Counted from the stretch's first letter, positions 8,055 to 16,482 are shown. The stretch: 64,000 nucleotides of DNA from Mycolicibacterium sp. 018/SC-01/001 (GCF_007096635.1 NZ_VKAA01000003.1:280335-344334), one strand, 5' to 3'. Notes: generated by a model from the letters alone, not told the origin. Translations and numbers: made by a program.

Positions 8055-10250
8055 TTACGGGTCGCGCGGCAGTCCGAGCAGGCGCTCGGCGATGATGTTG
8101 AGCTGCACCTCGGACGTGCCGCCGTAGATCGTCGTCGCGCGGCCGGCCAGCAGGTACTCCGCCCACTTGCCGGAGAGCTGACCGTGGTCGCCGATCGCCG
8201 CGTCGGTGCCGAACGACGACACCCCGAACTCGGCGTACCCCTGGCCGGTCTTCATCGACAGCAGCTTGGAGATCGCGGCGGCCGGCATCGGATCGCCTCC
8301 GGCCAGAGTCAGCAGCGTCGAGCGCATGTTCAGCAGCTTGGCCGCGTGGCCTTCGGCGATCAGCCGGCCCGCTTCGTTCTGCTCGATCTGGTCGAACTGA
8401 CCGTCGCGTACGAAGTCCACGAACTGGTCGAGGCTCGCCAGGAACGGCGGCTCGCTGCTGCCGATCGACACGCGCTCGTTGGTCAGCGTGTTGCGGCTGA
8501 CCTCCCAGCCACGATCGACCTCGCCGAGCACCATGTCGTCGGGCACGAACACGTCGTCGATGAAGACGGTGTTGAACATCGCGTTGCCGGTCAGCTCGCG
8601 CAGCGGCTTGACCTCGACACCCTCGGACTTCATGTCCAACAGGAAGTACGTGATGCCCTGGTGTTTCGGCGCGCTCGGATCGGTGCGGGCCAACAGCGCC
8701 CCCCACGCGGAGAACTGCGCGCCGGTGGTCCAGATCTTCTGCCCGGTGATCCGCCACCCGCCGTCGACCTTGGTGGCCTTGGTGGTCAGGCTGGCCAGGT
8801 CCGACCCGGCGCCCGGCTCGGAAAAGAGCTGACACCAGATCATCTCGCCCCGGAACGTCGGCGGCAGGAACCGCTGCTGCTGCGCCTCGGTGCCGTACGC
8901 GACGATCGACGGGATGATCCAGGCGGCGATGCCCATCTGGGGCCGCCTGACTCGGCCGGTCGAGAACTCCTGGGCGATGATGATCTGCTCGACCGGATTC
9001 GACGCGCGGCCCCAGGGCTTGGGCAGGTGCGGCTGCACCCAGCCACCCTCGGCGATGGCGGCGTTGCGCTCCTCTTTCGGAATCGCTTTCAGCGCAGCGA
9101 CTTCGGCGCGGATCTCCTCACGCAGCTTCTCGGTGTCGGGATCGAGGTCGATGTCGATCGAGCGCATCCCGGTCGTGGTCGCGGTGTCCACGACCTGCTG
9201 CGGGTAGTCGGCGTGGCGGCCGAATGCGGCGGCCAGCACGATGGCCCGGCGGTAGAAGACGTTCGTGTCGTGCTCCCAGGTGAAGCCGATACCGCCGTGG
9301 ACCTGGATGCAGTCCTGTGCGCAGTGCTGCGCAGCGACCGGCGCGAGCGTGGCGGCGACAGCTGCGGCGAATTCGAAATCACTCTTCGCGCTCGAATTGC
9401 CATGCAGCTCTTCGTCGATGGCACGGGCGGCGTCCCAGACGGCGCTGGTGGCGCGCTCGGTCTCGGCGATCATGCCGGCGCACTTGTGCTTGATGGCCTG
9501 GAACTGGCCGATCGGCCGGCCGAACTGTTCGCGGATCTTGGCGTAGGCCGACGCGGTGTCGGTGGCCCAGCGGGCGACCCCGATGCACTCGGCGGAGAGC
9601 ACCGTGGTGATGATCGCGCGGGCGAGGTCCCGGCTCACGCTGCTGAGCACCCGGTCGTCGGCGACCTCGACGGCGTTGACGCGGACGTGGGCGATGGGGC
9701 GCAGCGGATCGACGCTGGGCACCGGCTCGATCTCCAGGGTGTCGGCATCGAGGACGACCCATTCCTCGCCCGATTCGATCGACACCGGCAGGACGAGCAC
9801 CGACGCCTGCCCGGCGGCCGGCACGGCGCGCACCTCACCGCGTACCACGAGCCCGCTGCCCTGCCGGGTGGCGGTCAGGCCGGAGTCGATGGCGTAGGCC
9901 GCGATCACCTCGCCGGAGGCGAGTCCGCCCAGGATCTCGGCCTTGGGGTCGTGCGCGGCGATCAGCGCGCCGGCGATGGCCGACGGCACGAACGGGCCGG
10001 GGACGGCGCCGTAGCCGAACTCGGCGGCCACGATGGCGAGTTCGAGGATGCCGAAGCCCTGCCCGCCGACGTCTTCGGAGAGGTGGACTCCCTGCAGTCC
10101 CTGTTCGGCGGCGGCGCGCCAGAACGGCGGCGGGTTCGGAATCGGGTTCTCGAGCGCTTCGTGCAGGACCTCCGACGGCGCGACGCGCGCGACGAAGGAC
10201 CGCACCGAATCGGCCAGGTCGTTGTGCTCTTCGAGGATGGCGATGGGCAT
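8055..10250 (-). CDS. fadE6: two-domain acyl-CoA dehydrogenase FadE6
   Basis: 731 residues, twice the usual length and the same as M. tuberculosis FadE6. It is a head-to-tail fusion of two acyl-CoA dehydrogenase units. The first (about 1-375) ends with FGRPIGQFQAIKHKCAG and VHGGIGFTWEHDTNVFY; the second (about 385-731) has WCQLFSEPGAGSDLASL, WRITGQKIWTTGAQFS and ends YGGTSEVQLNIIAERLLGL. Mycobacterial heteromeric dehydrogenases use one complete and one degenerate FAD site; the fusion likely packs both roles in one chain. GGAGGG precedes the ATG. It lies 46 bp after a 2-hydroxyacid dehydrogenase and may be the last gene of that operon. Substrate unknown. Confidence 0.92.
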   Translation of the reverse strand: MPIAILEEHNDLADSVRSFVARVAPSEVLHEALENPIPNPPPFWRAAAEQGLQGVHLSEDVGGQGFGILELAIVAAEFGYGAVPGPFVPSAIAGALIAAHDPKAEILGGLASGEVIAAYAIDSGLTATRQGSGLVVRGEVRAVPAAGQASVLVLPVSIESGEEWVVLDADTLEIEPVPSVDPLRPIAHVRVNAVEVADDRVLSSVSRDLARAIITTVLSAECIGVARWATDTASAYAKIREQFGRPIGQFQAIKHKCAGMIAETERATSAVWDAARAIDEELHGNSSAKSDFEFAAAVAATLAPVAAQHCAQDCIQVHGGIGFTWEHDTNVFYRRAIVLAAAFGRHADYPQQVVDTATTTGMRSIDIDLDPDTEKLREEIRAEVAALKAIPKEERNAAIAEGGWVQPHLPKPWGRASNPVEQIIIAQEFSTGRVRRPQMGIAAWIIPSIVAYGTEAQQQRFLPPTFRGEMIWCQLFSEPGAGSDLASLTTKATKVDGGWRITGQKIWTTGAQFSAWGALLARTDPSAPKHQGITYFLLDMKSEGVEVKPLRELTGNAMFNTVFIDDVFVPDDMVLGEVDRGWEVSRNTLTNERVSIGSSEPPFLASLDQFVDFVRDGQFDQIEQNEAGRLIAEGHAAKLLNMRSTLLTLAGGDPMPAAAISKLLSMKTGQGYAEFGVSSFGTDAAIGDHGQLSGKWAEYLLAGRATTIYGGTSEVQLNIIAERLLGLPRDP

Positions 10251-10296
10251 GGGGAAGACCCTCCGTTGGGCTGCTAACCGGTTGGTTGGGTCGAGG

Positions 10297-11253
10297 TTAC
10301 CCCGACACCTGGTTCACCAGGTTGGCTAGGTCCCGCCCGTCACGCAGCCGTTCGCAATTGTCGAGCGCAACCTCGAGGTAGCGGTGCATCGTGTCGGCGG
10401 TGTACCAGGTGACATGGGGTGTCAGCACGACGTTGGGCAGGGTCAGAAGGGGGTTGTCCGGCGGTACCGGTTCGACGCCGAAGACGTCGAGACCGGCGGC
10501 CGCCAGGTGACCCGAGCGCAGCGCGTCGGCCAACGCCGCCTCGTCGACGATCGGCCCACGCGATGTGTTGACCAGTACGGCGCCCGGCTTCATCGCCGCC
10601 AGCGCCTCGCGGCCGAGCAGGCCGTGCGTCGCGTCGGTCAGCGGCAGGTGCAGCGAGACGATGTCGCATTCGGTCAGCAGGTCGGCGAGCGTGCGCCAGG
10701 CGGGCGTGCCGTCGTCGCTGGTGCTGGTGTGCACCACCCGGGCGCCCATCGCTGTGACGATGCGTTCCACCCTGGTCGCGACGTTGCCGTAGCCGACCAG
10801 ACCGACGGTGCAGCCCCCGATGTCGCGCACGGTGTCACCCAGCCCGGGATCGGGCGGCCACCCCCGTCCTGCCCGGGTCGCGACATCCAGTTCGGGCAGC
10901 CGGCGCAGGGCGCCGAGCATCAGCAGCAGCGTGCCCTCGGCGACCGAGGGTGCGTTCGCGCCGGGCATGTTGGCCACCGCGATGCCGTGCTCGGTGGCCA
11001 CATCGACGGCAATCGTGTTGACCCCGGCGCCGAGCTTGTGGATCAGGCGCAGCCGGCTGCCCTGCTCGATGTCGCGGTCCGACAGTGGTCGCAGCACATG
11101 CCAGAGCACCTCGGCGTCGGGTAGCAGGCGGTAGAACGTCGCGTCATCGTCCTCGGCGCAGAATCGCACGTCGAGCCAATCGCGGTGCGGAGCAACGAAA
11201 CCCGTCACCCGCTCACCCGGAACGAAGTGCGCCAGAACCTTGATCGGCGCCAC
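10297..11253 (-). CDS. D-2-hydroxyacid dehydrogenase (NAD-binding)
   Basis: 318 residues, normal length for the D-isomer-specific 2-hydroxyacid dehydrogenase family. The Rossmann motif is in CTVGLVGYGNVATRVERI; NTSRGPIVDEAALADAL carries the conserved Arg region and acidic residue, and LTPHVTWYT the catalytic His. It reduces a 2-ketoacid or oxidises the hydroxyacid with NAD(P)H; the exact acid is not predictable. Starts at a GTG 11 bp after the EthD gene. Likely cotranscribed with DUF2000, EthD and fadE6. Confidence 0.88.
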   Translation of the reverse strand: MAPIKVLAHFVPGERVTGFVAPHRDWLDVRFCAEDDDATFYRLLPDAEVLWHVLRPLSDRDIEQGSRLRLIHKLGAGVNTIAVDVATEHGIAVANMPGANAPSVAEGTLLLMLGALRRLPELDVATRAGRGWPPDPGLGDTVRDIGGCTVGLVGYGNVATRVERIVTAMGARVVHTSTSDDGTPAWRTLADLLTECDIVSLHLPLTDATHGLLGREALAAMKPGAVLVNTSRGPIVDEAALADALRSGHLAAAGLDVFGVEPVPPDNPLLTLPNVVLTPHVTWYTADTMHRYLEVALDNCERLRDGRDLANLVNQVSG

Positions 11254-11264
11254 CGTGTCCGCCG

Positions 11265-11585
11265 TCAGTGCTGGGCGATCTCGATGTCGGAGAACAGGAC
11301 CCGCACACCGCCGGTGGAGATCCGGCCCATCGCCTCGAAGAACGCGCCGGCCTCAGGTGTGGTGACGGCAGCGCTCGCGGCGTCGTAGTCCGAGTAGTAG
11401 AGGTCGATCATCCGGTAAGCCGGTGTCGGGCTGCCGTCCTCCTTCGGCCACACGCGGGAGGTCTCCATCCTGACCCAGCCCGGGATGCGCTTCGCGGCCT
11501 CCAATTGCTGCTCGGGATAGGCGGATTCGAATTCCGTCGGATCGGTCGGGTTGTCGTAGATGACCGTGATCTTCGTTTCGGGCAC
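11265..11585 (-). CDS. EthD-like ferredoxin-fold protein
   Basis: 106 residues with the EthD / dimeric alpha-beta-barrel pattern: ITVIYDNPTDPTEFESAY at the start, RVWPKEDGSPTPAYRMIDLYYSDYDAA in the middle and an AGAFFEAM helix. Members are small, dimeric and often sit beside oxidative catabolic genes; several act as ring-cleavage or lyase helpers and others have no known role. GTG start 18 bp after the DUF2000 gene. Likely part of the same operon as the 2-hydroxyacid dehydrogenase. Confidence 0.75.
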   Translation of the reverse strand: MPETKITVIYDNPTDPTEFESAYPEQQLEAAKRIPGWVRMETSRVWPKEDGSPTPAYRMIDLYYSDYDAASAAVTTPEAGAFFEAMGRISTGGVRVLFSDIEIAQH

Positions 11586-11603
11586 GTGCCGAGCCTACGG
11601 CGT

Positions 11604-12053
11604 TCAGCGGTGCAGTGGGAGCCCGTCGACGATCTTGTCCACCACCTTGCGGTCGGCGCGCACCGCGATGCCCACGAGGTCGAGGTCCTCCCGGGTCCTG
11701 GCCGACACCTGGGCCCGGTTGGACTCGTCGTCGCCGGTGGCGAACAGTGACTCGGTGAAGATGGCCGGGGTGACCCCGCGGGCGATCGCGCGGTCGCAGG
11801 CGCGTCTCAAGCGGGCCTGCGACGCCGCGAACACCATCACCGGTTGGCCGAACATCGGCGAGTAGTGCGTTCCGTCGGCGTCCTGGTAGCTCGCGCCGAT
11901 CGACTCCCCCGCGGTCGCGGCGACACCGCTGGCGAGGAACGCGGTGACGTTGAGCTTCTGCCACGTGGGCAGGGTGTCGAGCAGGACGACGGCGATCTTG
12001 GTGGCGTGACGCGTTCGCGAGGGTGTGGCGACGGATTCCAGTAGTTCGGTCAT
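11604..12053 (-). CDS. DUF2000 family protein
   Basis: 149 residues. TKIAVVLLDTLPTWQKLNV, SYQDADGTHYSPMFGQPV and the late segment DLDLVGIAVRADRKVVDKI fit DUF2000, a peptidyl-tRNA-hydrolase-2-like fold of unknown function. It is divergent from an AsnC/Lrp regulator with an 80-bp gap, and the two are likely functionally linked. A TACCGT hexamer 8 nt upstream of the ATG (12062-12067) suggests a very short or absent leader. Confidence 0.8.
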   Translation of the reverse strand: MTELLESVATPSRTRHATKIAVVLLDTLPTWQKLNVTAFLASGVAATAGESIGASYQDADGTHYSPMFGQPVMVFAASQARLRRACDRAIARGVTPAIFTESLFATGDDESNRAQVSARTREDLDLVGIAVRADRKVVDKIVDGLPLHR

Positions 12054-12121
12054 GTTGGTCGACGGTAGTGATTCCTGGTGCAGAGTTCATCAGCGACCGA
12101 ATCTCATACGGAGAAGAGTGC

Positions 12122-12127
12122 GATAAT
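12122..12127 (+). promoter_or_regulatory. -10 element of the AsnC/Lrp regulator
   Basis: GATAAT, one base from the consensus TATAAT, 6 nt before the GTG at 12134; leaderless spacing fixes this start. Confidence 0.6.
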
Positions 12128-12133
12128 CCGCGC

Positions 12134-12589
12134 GTGGACGAATGGGATTCGGCGATCGTCGCCGCGCTGCAGGCAGATGGTCGGCGCAGCAACCGGGACC
12201 TGGCGGCCCACATCGGGCTGTCTCCATCGGCCACCTTGGAACGGGTTCGCGCGTTGCGTGAGCGCGGAGTGCTCGGTGATGCCCACTACACCGTCAACCT
12301 GCCCGCAGTGGGCCGGCCCGTTCAGGCGATGATCACCGTGCGGTTGCGTCCGCAGTCCCGCCAGGTCATCCACGGGTTCCGCGATTTCGTGCGGCAGCTC
12401 CCCGAGACGCTGCAGGTCTTCGTCACCACCGGTGCCGAGGATCTGATCATCCACGTCGCCGTGGCATCGACCGACGCGCTGCGTGACTTCGTCCTCGACT
12501 CGCTGACCGGACGCCGTGAGGTGGCCGGCGTCCGCAGCGAGGTCGTCTTCGAGCACGTGCGCAACCATGTGGTCACCCCCGTGCGGTGA
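12134..12589 (+). CDS. Lrp/AsnC-family transcriptional regulator
   Basis: 151 residues: winged helix-turn-helix (about 1-60, DEWDSAIVAALQADGRRSNR and LAAHIGLSPSATLERVRAL) followed by an Lrp-type ligand-binding RAM domain (about 65-145; VTTGAEDLIIHVAV is the typical glycine turn). Such proteins form octamers and respond to amino acids. It is divergent from DUF2000-EthD-2-hydroxyacid dehydrogenase and probably controls it and itself. GTG start supported by the leaderless -10. It ends 6 bp from the stop of the convergent bicupin gene. Confidence 0.88.
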   Translation: MDEWDSAIVAALQADGRRSNRDLAAHIGLSPSATLERVRALRERGVLGDAHYTVNLPAVGRPVQAMITVRLRPQSRQVIHGFRDFVRQLPETLQVFVTTGAEDLIIHVAVASTDALRDFVLDSLTGRREVAGVRSEVVFEHVRNHVVTPVR

Positions 12590-12595
12590 GCACGC

Positions 12596-13624
12596 TCAGG
12601 CGTCGACGGGATTGACCCGGCTGACGATCAGCGGATCGGACGGGGTGAAGGGGAAGTTCGGCAGGTCGTCGATGTGGGTCTGGAACGTCGCGGCCAGTAC
12701 TTCCCGGCTGTACGCGCTGATCGAGGCCTTGTATCCGATGTCGGCGGGGAAGGGCTGGTCGAAGAAGATCAGGAAGTGCCACGGATCGGCGCCGATGTTC
12801 TCGATGTGGTGGGGATAGGCCCGCGGGATGAAGTACATGTCGCCGGCGTTCATCGTCCACGTGTTCAGCTGTCCGTCCGGGGTCATCAGCGTCATGCGGG
12901 CCATCCCGTGCCGTACGTACCCCATCTCTGCGGTCACCGGATGCCAATGTGGTTCGCGCATCCCGTCTTCGGTGACGCGAAGACTGTACATCGAGATGTC
13001 CTTGAGAGCGGGCCAGAACTGGTCGCGGGCGAAGCGTGCGTTGCCGCTGGCGTAGTTCAGACCCGGGGCCTGGGCCTCGATGTCGAACTTGTGCGGATCG
13101 TTGAAGTAGGCGGAGGCAGGGATCTCGGGGTCACCGGTGCGACCGGCGAGTTTGTGATCGACGGTGGTGCGGCGGATAGCCGACATGTCCGAGGCGGGCA
13201 GATCGTAGGTGTTGCCCAGCACCGCGTCGGTGAAAGCGCCGAAAGTCGCACCGAGCCCGAAGTCCTCCGGCCGCTCGTTGCGGAACGCGATGATGAACTC
13301 CGCGGTGTCGTCGCCGATGTTCTCGATGTGATGCAGTGCGCCGGAATCGATGTGGAACATCTGGCCGGCGGTCACGATGAAGTTGGCGAACCGGCTGTGG
13401 TCGTCGAGCACGGACACCAGCGCGGTCCCCGCGACGCAGTAGGTGAGCTCGTTGGCGTTGGCGTGCCAGTGCGGGGTCCGCATCGCACCGGGTGCGAGCA
13501 CCACCCGTTTGATCGACAGGTTCTTCAGCACCGGCAGGTTGTCCGCCGTCACCCGTCGCATCGAGCCGAAGTCGTTCTCCTCGACGATCTCACCGTCGTG
13601 CAGGGATGTCGTGAAGGGGGCCAT
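12596..13624 (-). CDS. bicupin, oxalate-decarboxylase-like
   Basis: 342 residues with two cupin barrels. Metal sites are visible in both: TPHWHANANELTYC with LHHIENIG in the first (about residues 47-120), and EPHWHPVTAEMGYV with YPHHIENIG in the second (about 215-290). The repeated H-x-H...E...H pattern fits Mn- or Fe-binding bicupins such as oxalate decarboxylases, but related proteins have other activities. A very strong ribosome site (AGGAGGAG) precedes the ATG. It lies 33 bp after a TetR gene on the same strand, so it is the likely target or partner of that repressor. No signal peptide. Confidence 0.85.
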   Translation of the reverse strand: MAPFTTSLHDGEIVEENDFGSMRRVTADNLPVLKNLSIKRVVLAPGAMRTPHWHANANELTYCVAGTALVSVLDDHSRFANFIVTAGQMFHIDSGALHHIENIGDDTAEFIIAFRNERPEDFGLGATFGAFTDAVLGNTYDLPASDMSAIRRTTVDHKLAGRTGDPEIPASAYFNDPHKFDIEAQAPGLNYASGNARFARDQFWPALKDISMYSLRVTEDGMREPHWHPVTAEMGYVRHGMARMTLMTPDGQLNTWTMNAGDMYFIPRAYPHHIENIGADPWHFLIFFDQPFPADIGYKASISAYSREVLAATFQTHIDDLPNFPFTPSDPLIVSRVNPVDA

Positions 13625-13657
13625 AACTCTCCTCCTGGTGTTGTCTCGGGTGTGGTT

Positions 13658-14284
13658 TCAGTCGTCGATGCGGTACAGGCGCGGATCGCCGAGCTGATCG
13701 ATCAGGGCCCCGAGCTGTTCGGCCAGCTCGGCCGGACTGACGCGTAGCGCGCCGAACAGCCACGCGCTCAACGTCTGCGCCACCCCACCGACCACGAAAT
13801 GTGCAGCTGCAGCGATTCTTTCGTTGTCCTCCAGATGGAGCGCGGCCCGGGCGTGCTGGCCGGACAGCAGTGCGAACAGGGCGCCGGACTCGGCACGCTT
13901 GCGCACCACGACGGGGTTGGTCAGGTGGGCGCTGAAGAGCAGGCGGCCCAGTCGGGCATCGTCGGAGACCACCCGAACGATGTTGGCCATCGCGGCGTGG
14001 GTCTGCTCGGCCGGGGCCGCTGCGGCCATCGCCGCCTGGGTGGTGCTCGCGATGTCGGCGACGACCTGGTCGAACAGCGCGGCGACGAATGCGTCCTTGT
14101 CGTCGAAGCTCTCGTAGAAGTAGCGGGCCGCCAGTCCGGACTGGGCGCACAGCGCGCGCACCGTCAGTTCCGCGGGAACGGGCTCGCCGCCGAGCAGGTC
14201 GAGACCTGCCTCGAGGAGACGCCTACGCCGCCGGGCCATCCGCTGCGACGCATCGACGCCGCGATACGGACGGACCTGGGCCAT
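13658..14284 (-). CDS. TetR-family transcriptional regulator (Rv0275c position)
   Basis: 208 residues: N-terminal helix-turn-helix (about 14-65; MARRRRRLLEAGLDLL then LTVRALCAQSGLAARYFYESFDDKDAFV, with the YFY...F..K turn typical of TetR) and a helical C-terminal ligand domain. It is upstream of the bicupin on the same strand and divergent from a DUF2236 oxygenase, an arrangement matching M. tuberculosis Rv0275c/Rv0276. It probably represses one or both neighbours. The ATG at 14284 was chosen over one at 14320 because the domain begins soon after it and the divergent promoter region would otherwise be coding. Confidence 0.88.
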   Translation of the reverse strand: MAQVRPYRGVDASQRMARRRRRLLEAGLDLLGGEPVPAELTVRALCAQSGLAARYFYESFDDKDAFVAALFDQVVADIASTTQAAMAAAAPAEQTHAAMANIVRVVSDDARLGRLLFSAHLTNPVVVRKRAESGALFALLSGQHARAALHLEDNERIAAAAHFVVGGVAQTLSAWLFGALRVSPAELAEQLGALIDQLGDPRLYRIDD

Positions 14285-14292
14285 ACCCCATC

Positions 14293-14321
14293 TTGACACC
14301 CACCCGGCTCGGCCACACAAT
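14293..14321 (+). promoter_or_regulatory. sigma-A-type promoter for the DUF2236 gene
   Basis: A perfect TTGACA (-35) at 14293-14298, a 17-bp spacer and CACAAT (-10) at 14316-14321. Transcription would start near 14328, giving a leader of about 45 nt that includes the ribosome site AGAGGAGCGG before the GTG at 14374. Confidence 0.65.
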
Positions 14322-14373
14322 CAGGAAACGCACGTTCGCAACTTTGGGAGCGGCAGCGCGAGAGGAGCGGTTC

Positions 14374-15228
14374 GTGGCGACGCAGGAATCGGCAACGACC
14401 CAGGCGGCGACCGACCGCACTCCCGAGGAGGGCATGCTGGGGCTCGGACTTCTGGCCGGCCCCGCCAACGTGATCATGCAGCTCGCCCGGCCCGGCGTCG
14501 GGTACGGAGTGCTGGAGAGCCGCGTCGACAGCGGCAGGGTGGACCTGCACCCCATCAAGCGGGCGCGCACCACGTTCACGTACCTGGCAGTGTCGACCAA
14601 TGGGACCGCCGCGCAGAAGGAGGCGTTCCGCCGAGCGGTCAATCGTGCTCACGCGCAGGTGTATTCGCTCGAAGACAGCCCGGTCGCGTACAACGCCTTC
14701 GACAAGGACCTGCAACTGTGGGTGGGTGCCTGCCTCTACAAGGGCGTCGTCGATGTCTATCGGCTGTTCGTCGGCGAGATGGACGCCGAGATCGAGGCCA
14801 GGCTGTTCGAGCAGGGGCGCAAACTCGGCACGATGCTGCAGGTGCCGGAGGACATGTGGCCCGCCGATCCGGCCGCGTTCGAGAAGTACTGGCAGGACTC
14901 CCTGGCGAAGGTGCACATCGACGACACCGTCCGTGAGTATCTCTACCCGATCGCGGTGTCTCGTGTGCGTGGTGTGCGGCTGCCCGGCCCGCTGCAGCGG
15001 TGGGCTGAGCAGACGGCGTTGCTGATCACCACGGGGTTCCTGCCGCAGCGCTTTCGGGACGAGATGCGATTGGACTGGGATGCCGTGCGGCAGAGGCGCT
15101 TCGACCGGCTGATCGGCGTGCTGCGGATGATCAACACGGTATCGCCTCGCGTCGTGCGCGAATTCCCGTTCAACCTGTTGCTCAAGGATGTCGACCGGCG
15201 CATCCGGACCGGACGTCCGCTGGTGTAG
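14374..15228 (+). CDS. DUF2236 / MpaB-like oxygenase family protein (Rv0276 type)
   Basis: 284 residues. GLLAGPANVIMQLARPGVG near the N terminus and VNRAHAQVYS in the first third match DUF2236, the family of fungal MpaB oxygenase and bacterial rubber oxygenase (heme enzymes using His ligands). M. tuberculosis has several paralogues (Rv0276, Rv0826, Rv1645c, Rv2237), none with a proven role. GTG start with AGAGGAG in front. Regulated from a strong -35/-10 promoter and probably by the divergent TetR. Ends 7 bp before the stop of a convergent alpha/beta hydrolase gene. Confidence 0.82.
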   Translation: MATQESATTQAATDRTPEEGMLGLGLLAGPANVIMQLARPGVGYGVLESRVDSGRVDLHPIKRARTTFTYLAVSTNGTAAQKEAFRRAVNRAHAQVYSLEDSPVAYNAFDKDLQLWVGACLYKGVVDVYRLFVGEMDAEIEARLFEQGRKLGTMLQVPEDMWPADPAAFEKYWQDSLAKVHIDDTVREYLYPIAVSRVRGVRLPGPLQRWAEQTALLITTGFLPQRFRDEMRLDWDAVRQRRFDRLIGVLRMINTVSPRVVREFPFNLLLKDVDRRIRTGRPLV

Positions 15229-15235
15229 GGCAGTC

Positions 15236-16441
15236 TCAGTCGAACATGACCGGGCTGAGGAATCGCGTCATCCTGCGGAGGTAGTCCGGCTGGCTGACGT
15301 GCAGGACGTGATTGCCGGGGAACCAGTGGAAGTCACAGCGGTCCCAGTGCTCCCACAGCATCTCGGCCTGCTCGGGCGGTGCCAGCCGGTCGCCCAGGCC
15401 GGCGATGATCAAGCGCCGCTCCTTGGCCGGCAGCGGCCGATAGTTGAGCGGGGACGAGTACATCGTGGCCGCGTCGGTGAGCTCACTGTCGGTACCGGAC
15501 AACCAGCTGCGCAGCGCCATCAACTTGTTGGCCGGGAACCACTCGTCCACCGTGCGATCGGGCGTCACCACCGGCACGTTGGGGATCACCGCTTGGATGC
15601 GATCGTCCACGCTGGCGATCAGCGCCGAAGTGTAGCCGCCCAGCGACATCCCGGTCAGGGCAATGCGATCCACTCCGGTGTACTCGAGATAGTCGAGTAT
15701 CGAACGGAAGTCGTGCACCGCCTGCGCCATGGCTTCGCAGAAGCCCGCGAACCCGTGGGCGAAATATCCGTGCCCGCTGAACGGTGAGTACTGCTCGGCG
15801 CGGCGGCCGTGAAAGGGCAGCGTGTACAACATGACGTCGTAGCCGGAGCGATAGAACCACGGCAGGGCGAAGAACAGCCCGTTGAACAGGTACGCCGAAC
15901 CCATGAAGCCGTGGATCAGGCACAGCGTGGGCCGAGGCCCGTCGTCGTGGCGCCAGTGCTGGGCGTGCACGACGTTGTTGCGGACGAAGCCGGCGCACTG
16001 CTCCCGCAGCGCGGGGTTGACCGCGGTGAAGCTGCTGTCGAACCGGATGTTGCGGACGTTGCCGTGGGCCACCCATTCGGCCACCGGATTGGCCGGCCGC
16101 GAGGCCACGCGTGGCGGTGCCTGCGGCGCCGGGAACGCGACGGCCGGATCCTGCGCGGCGGCCAGCCCGGCGTAGAACTCGAGGTGTTCCTGTTCGGCCG
16201 ACGAGCGTGACCGGCGCAGCGCCGCGACCACCGATGGCGTCAGGGTCACGCTGAGCAGTGATGCGATCGAGGTCCTCAAGGCCAGGTCCGCCAGCGCGGA
16301 GGAATCGACGATCAACCGTTGCCGCAGCGTCAGGTCCACTCTGCGGGGCAGTCCGCGCGCTGTGGCGTCTGCGCCCGGAACGTCCGGGACGACGGGCAGC
16401 GGCAGCTCGTCCGGCTCGTCGATGGCGACGCCTGAGTCCAC
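15236..16441 (-). CDS. alpha/beta hydrolase (Rv0293c position)
   Basis: 401 residues with an alpha/beta-hydrolase fold in the C-terminal two thirds: LCLIHGFMGSAYLFNG gives the oxyanion-loop region and LTGMSLGGYTSALIA the nucleophile elbow (G-M-S-L-G-G). A late His lies in FPGNHVLHVSQPDYL. The first 100 residues are unlike the family and may be a lid or docking part. No signal peptide. The GTG at 16441 is preceded at 7 nt by TAGATT, a leaderless -10; a TTG at 16450 would lie within that element. It is divergent from tam, the position held by Rv0293c in M. tuberculosis. Substrate unknown. Confidence 0.82.
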   Translation of the reverse strand: MDSGVAIDEPDELPLPVVPDVPGADATARGLPRRVDLTLRQRLIVDSSALADLALRTSIASLLSVTLTPSVVAALRRSRSSAEQEHLEFYAGLAAAQDPAVAFPAPQAPPRVASRPANPVAEWVAHGNVRNIRFDSSFTAVNPALREQCAGFVRNNVVHAQHWRHDDGPRPTLCLIHGFMGSAYLFNGLFFALPWFYRSGYDVMLYTLPFHGRRAEQYSPFSGHGYFAHGFAGFCEAMAQAVHDFRSILDYLEYTGVDRIALTGMSLGGYTSALIASVDDRIQAVIPNVPVVTPDRTVDEWFPANKLMALRSWLSGTDSELTDAATMYSSPLNYRPLPAKERRLIIAGLGDRLAPPEQAEMLWEHWDRCDFHWFPGNHVLHVSQPDYLRRMTRFLSPVMFD

Positions 16442-16448
16442 GATTGCC

Positions 16449-16454
16449 AATCTA
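16449..16454 (-). promoter_or_regulatory. -10 element of the alpha/beta hydrolase
   Basis: TAGATT on the minus strand, 7 nt before the GTG at 16441; decides the start codon. Confidence 0.5.
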
Positions 16455-16482
16455 GCCGCACGCCGGCTGCGACACTGGGCGC

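Noticed and set aside
8025..10277. 750-codon plus-strand open frame opposite fadE6
   Set aside because: It mirrors the whole FadE6 gene, has no domain pattern and reflects GC-rich third positions; the minus strand has all family motifs.
10276..10283. AACCGGTT palindrome before fadE6, similar to the AACnnGTT core of KstR sites
   Set aside because: The flanking T and A of the KstR consensus (TnnAACnnGTTnnA) are not present, and an 8-bp palindrome of this composition is expected by chance.
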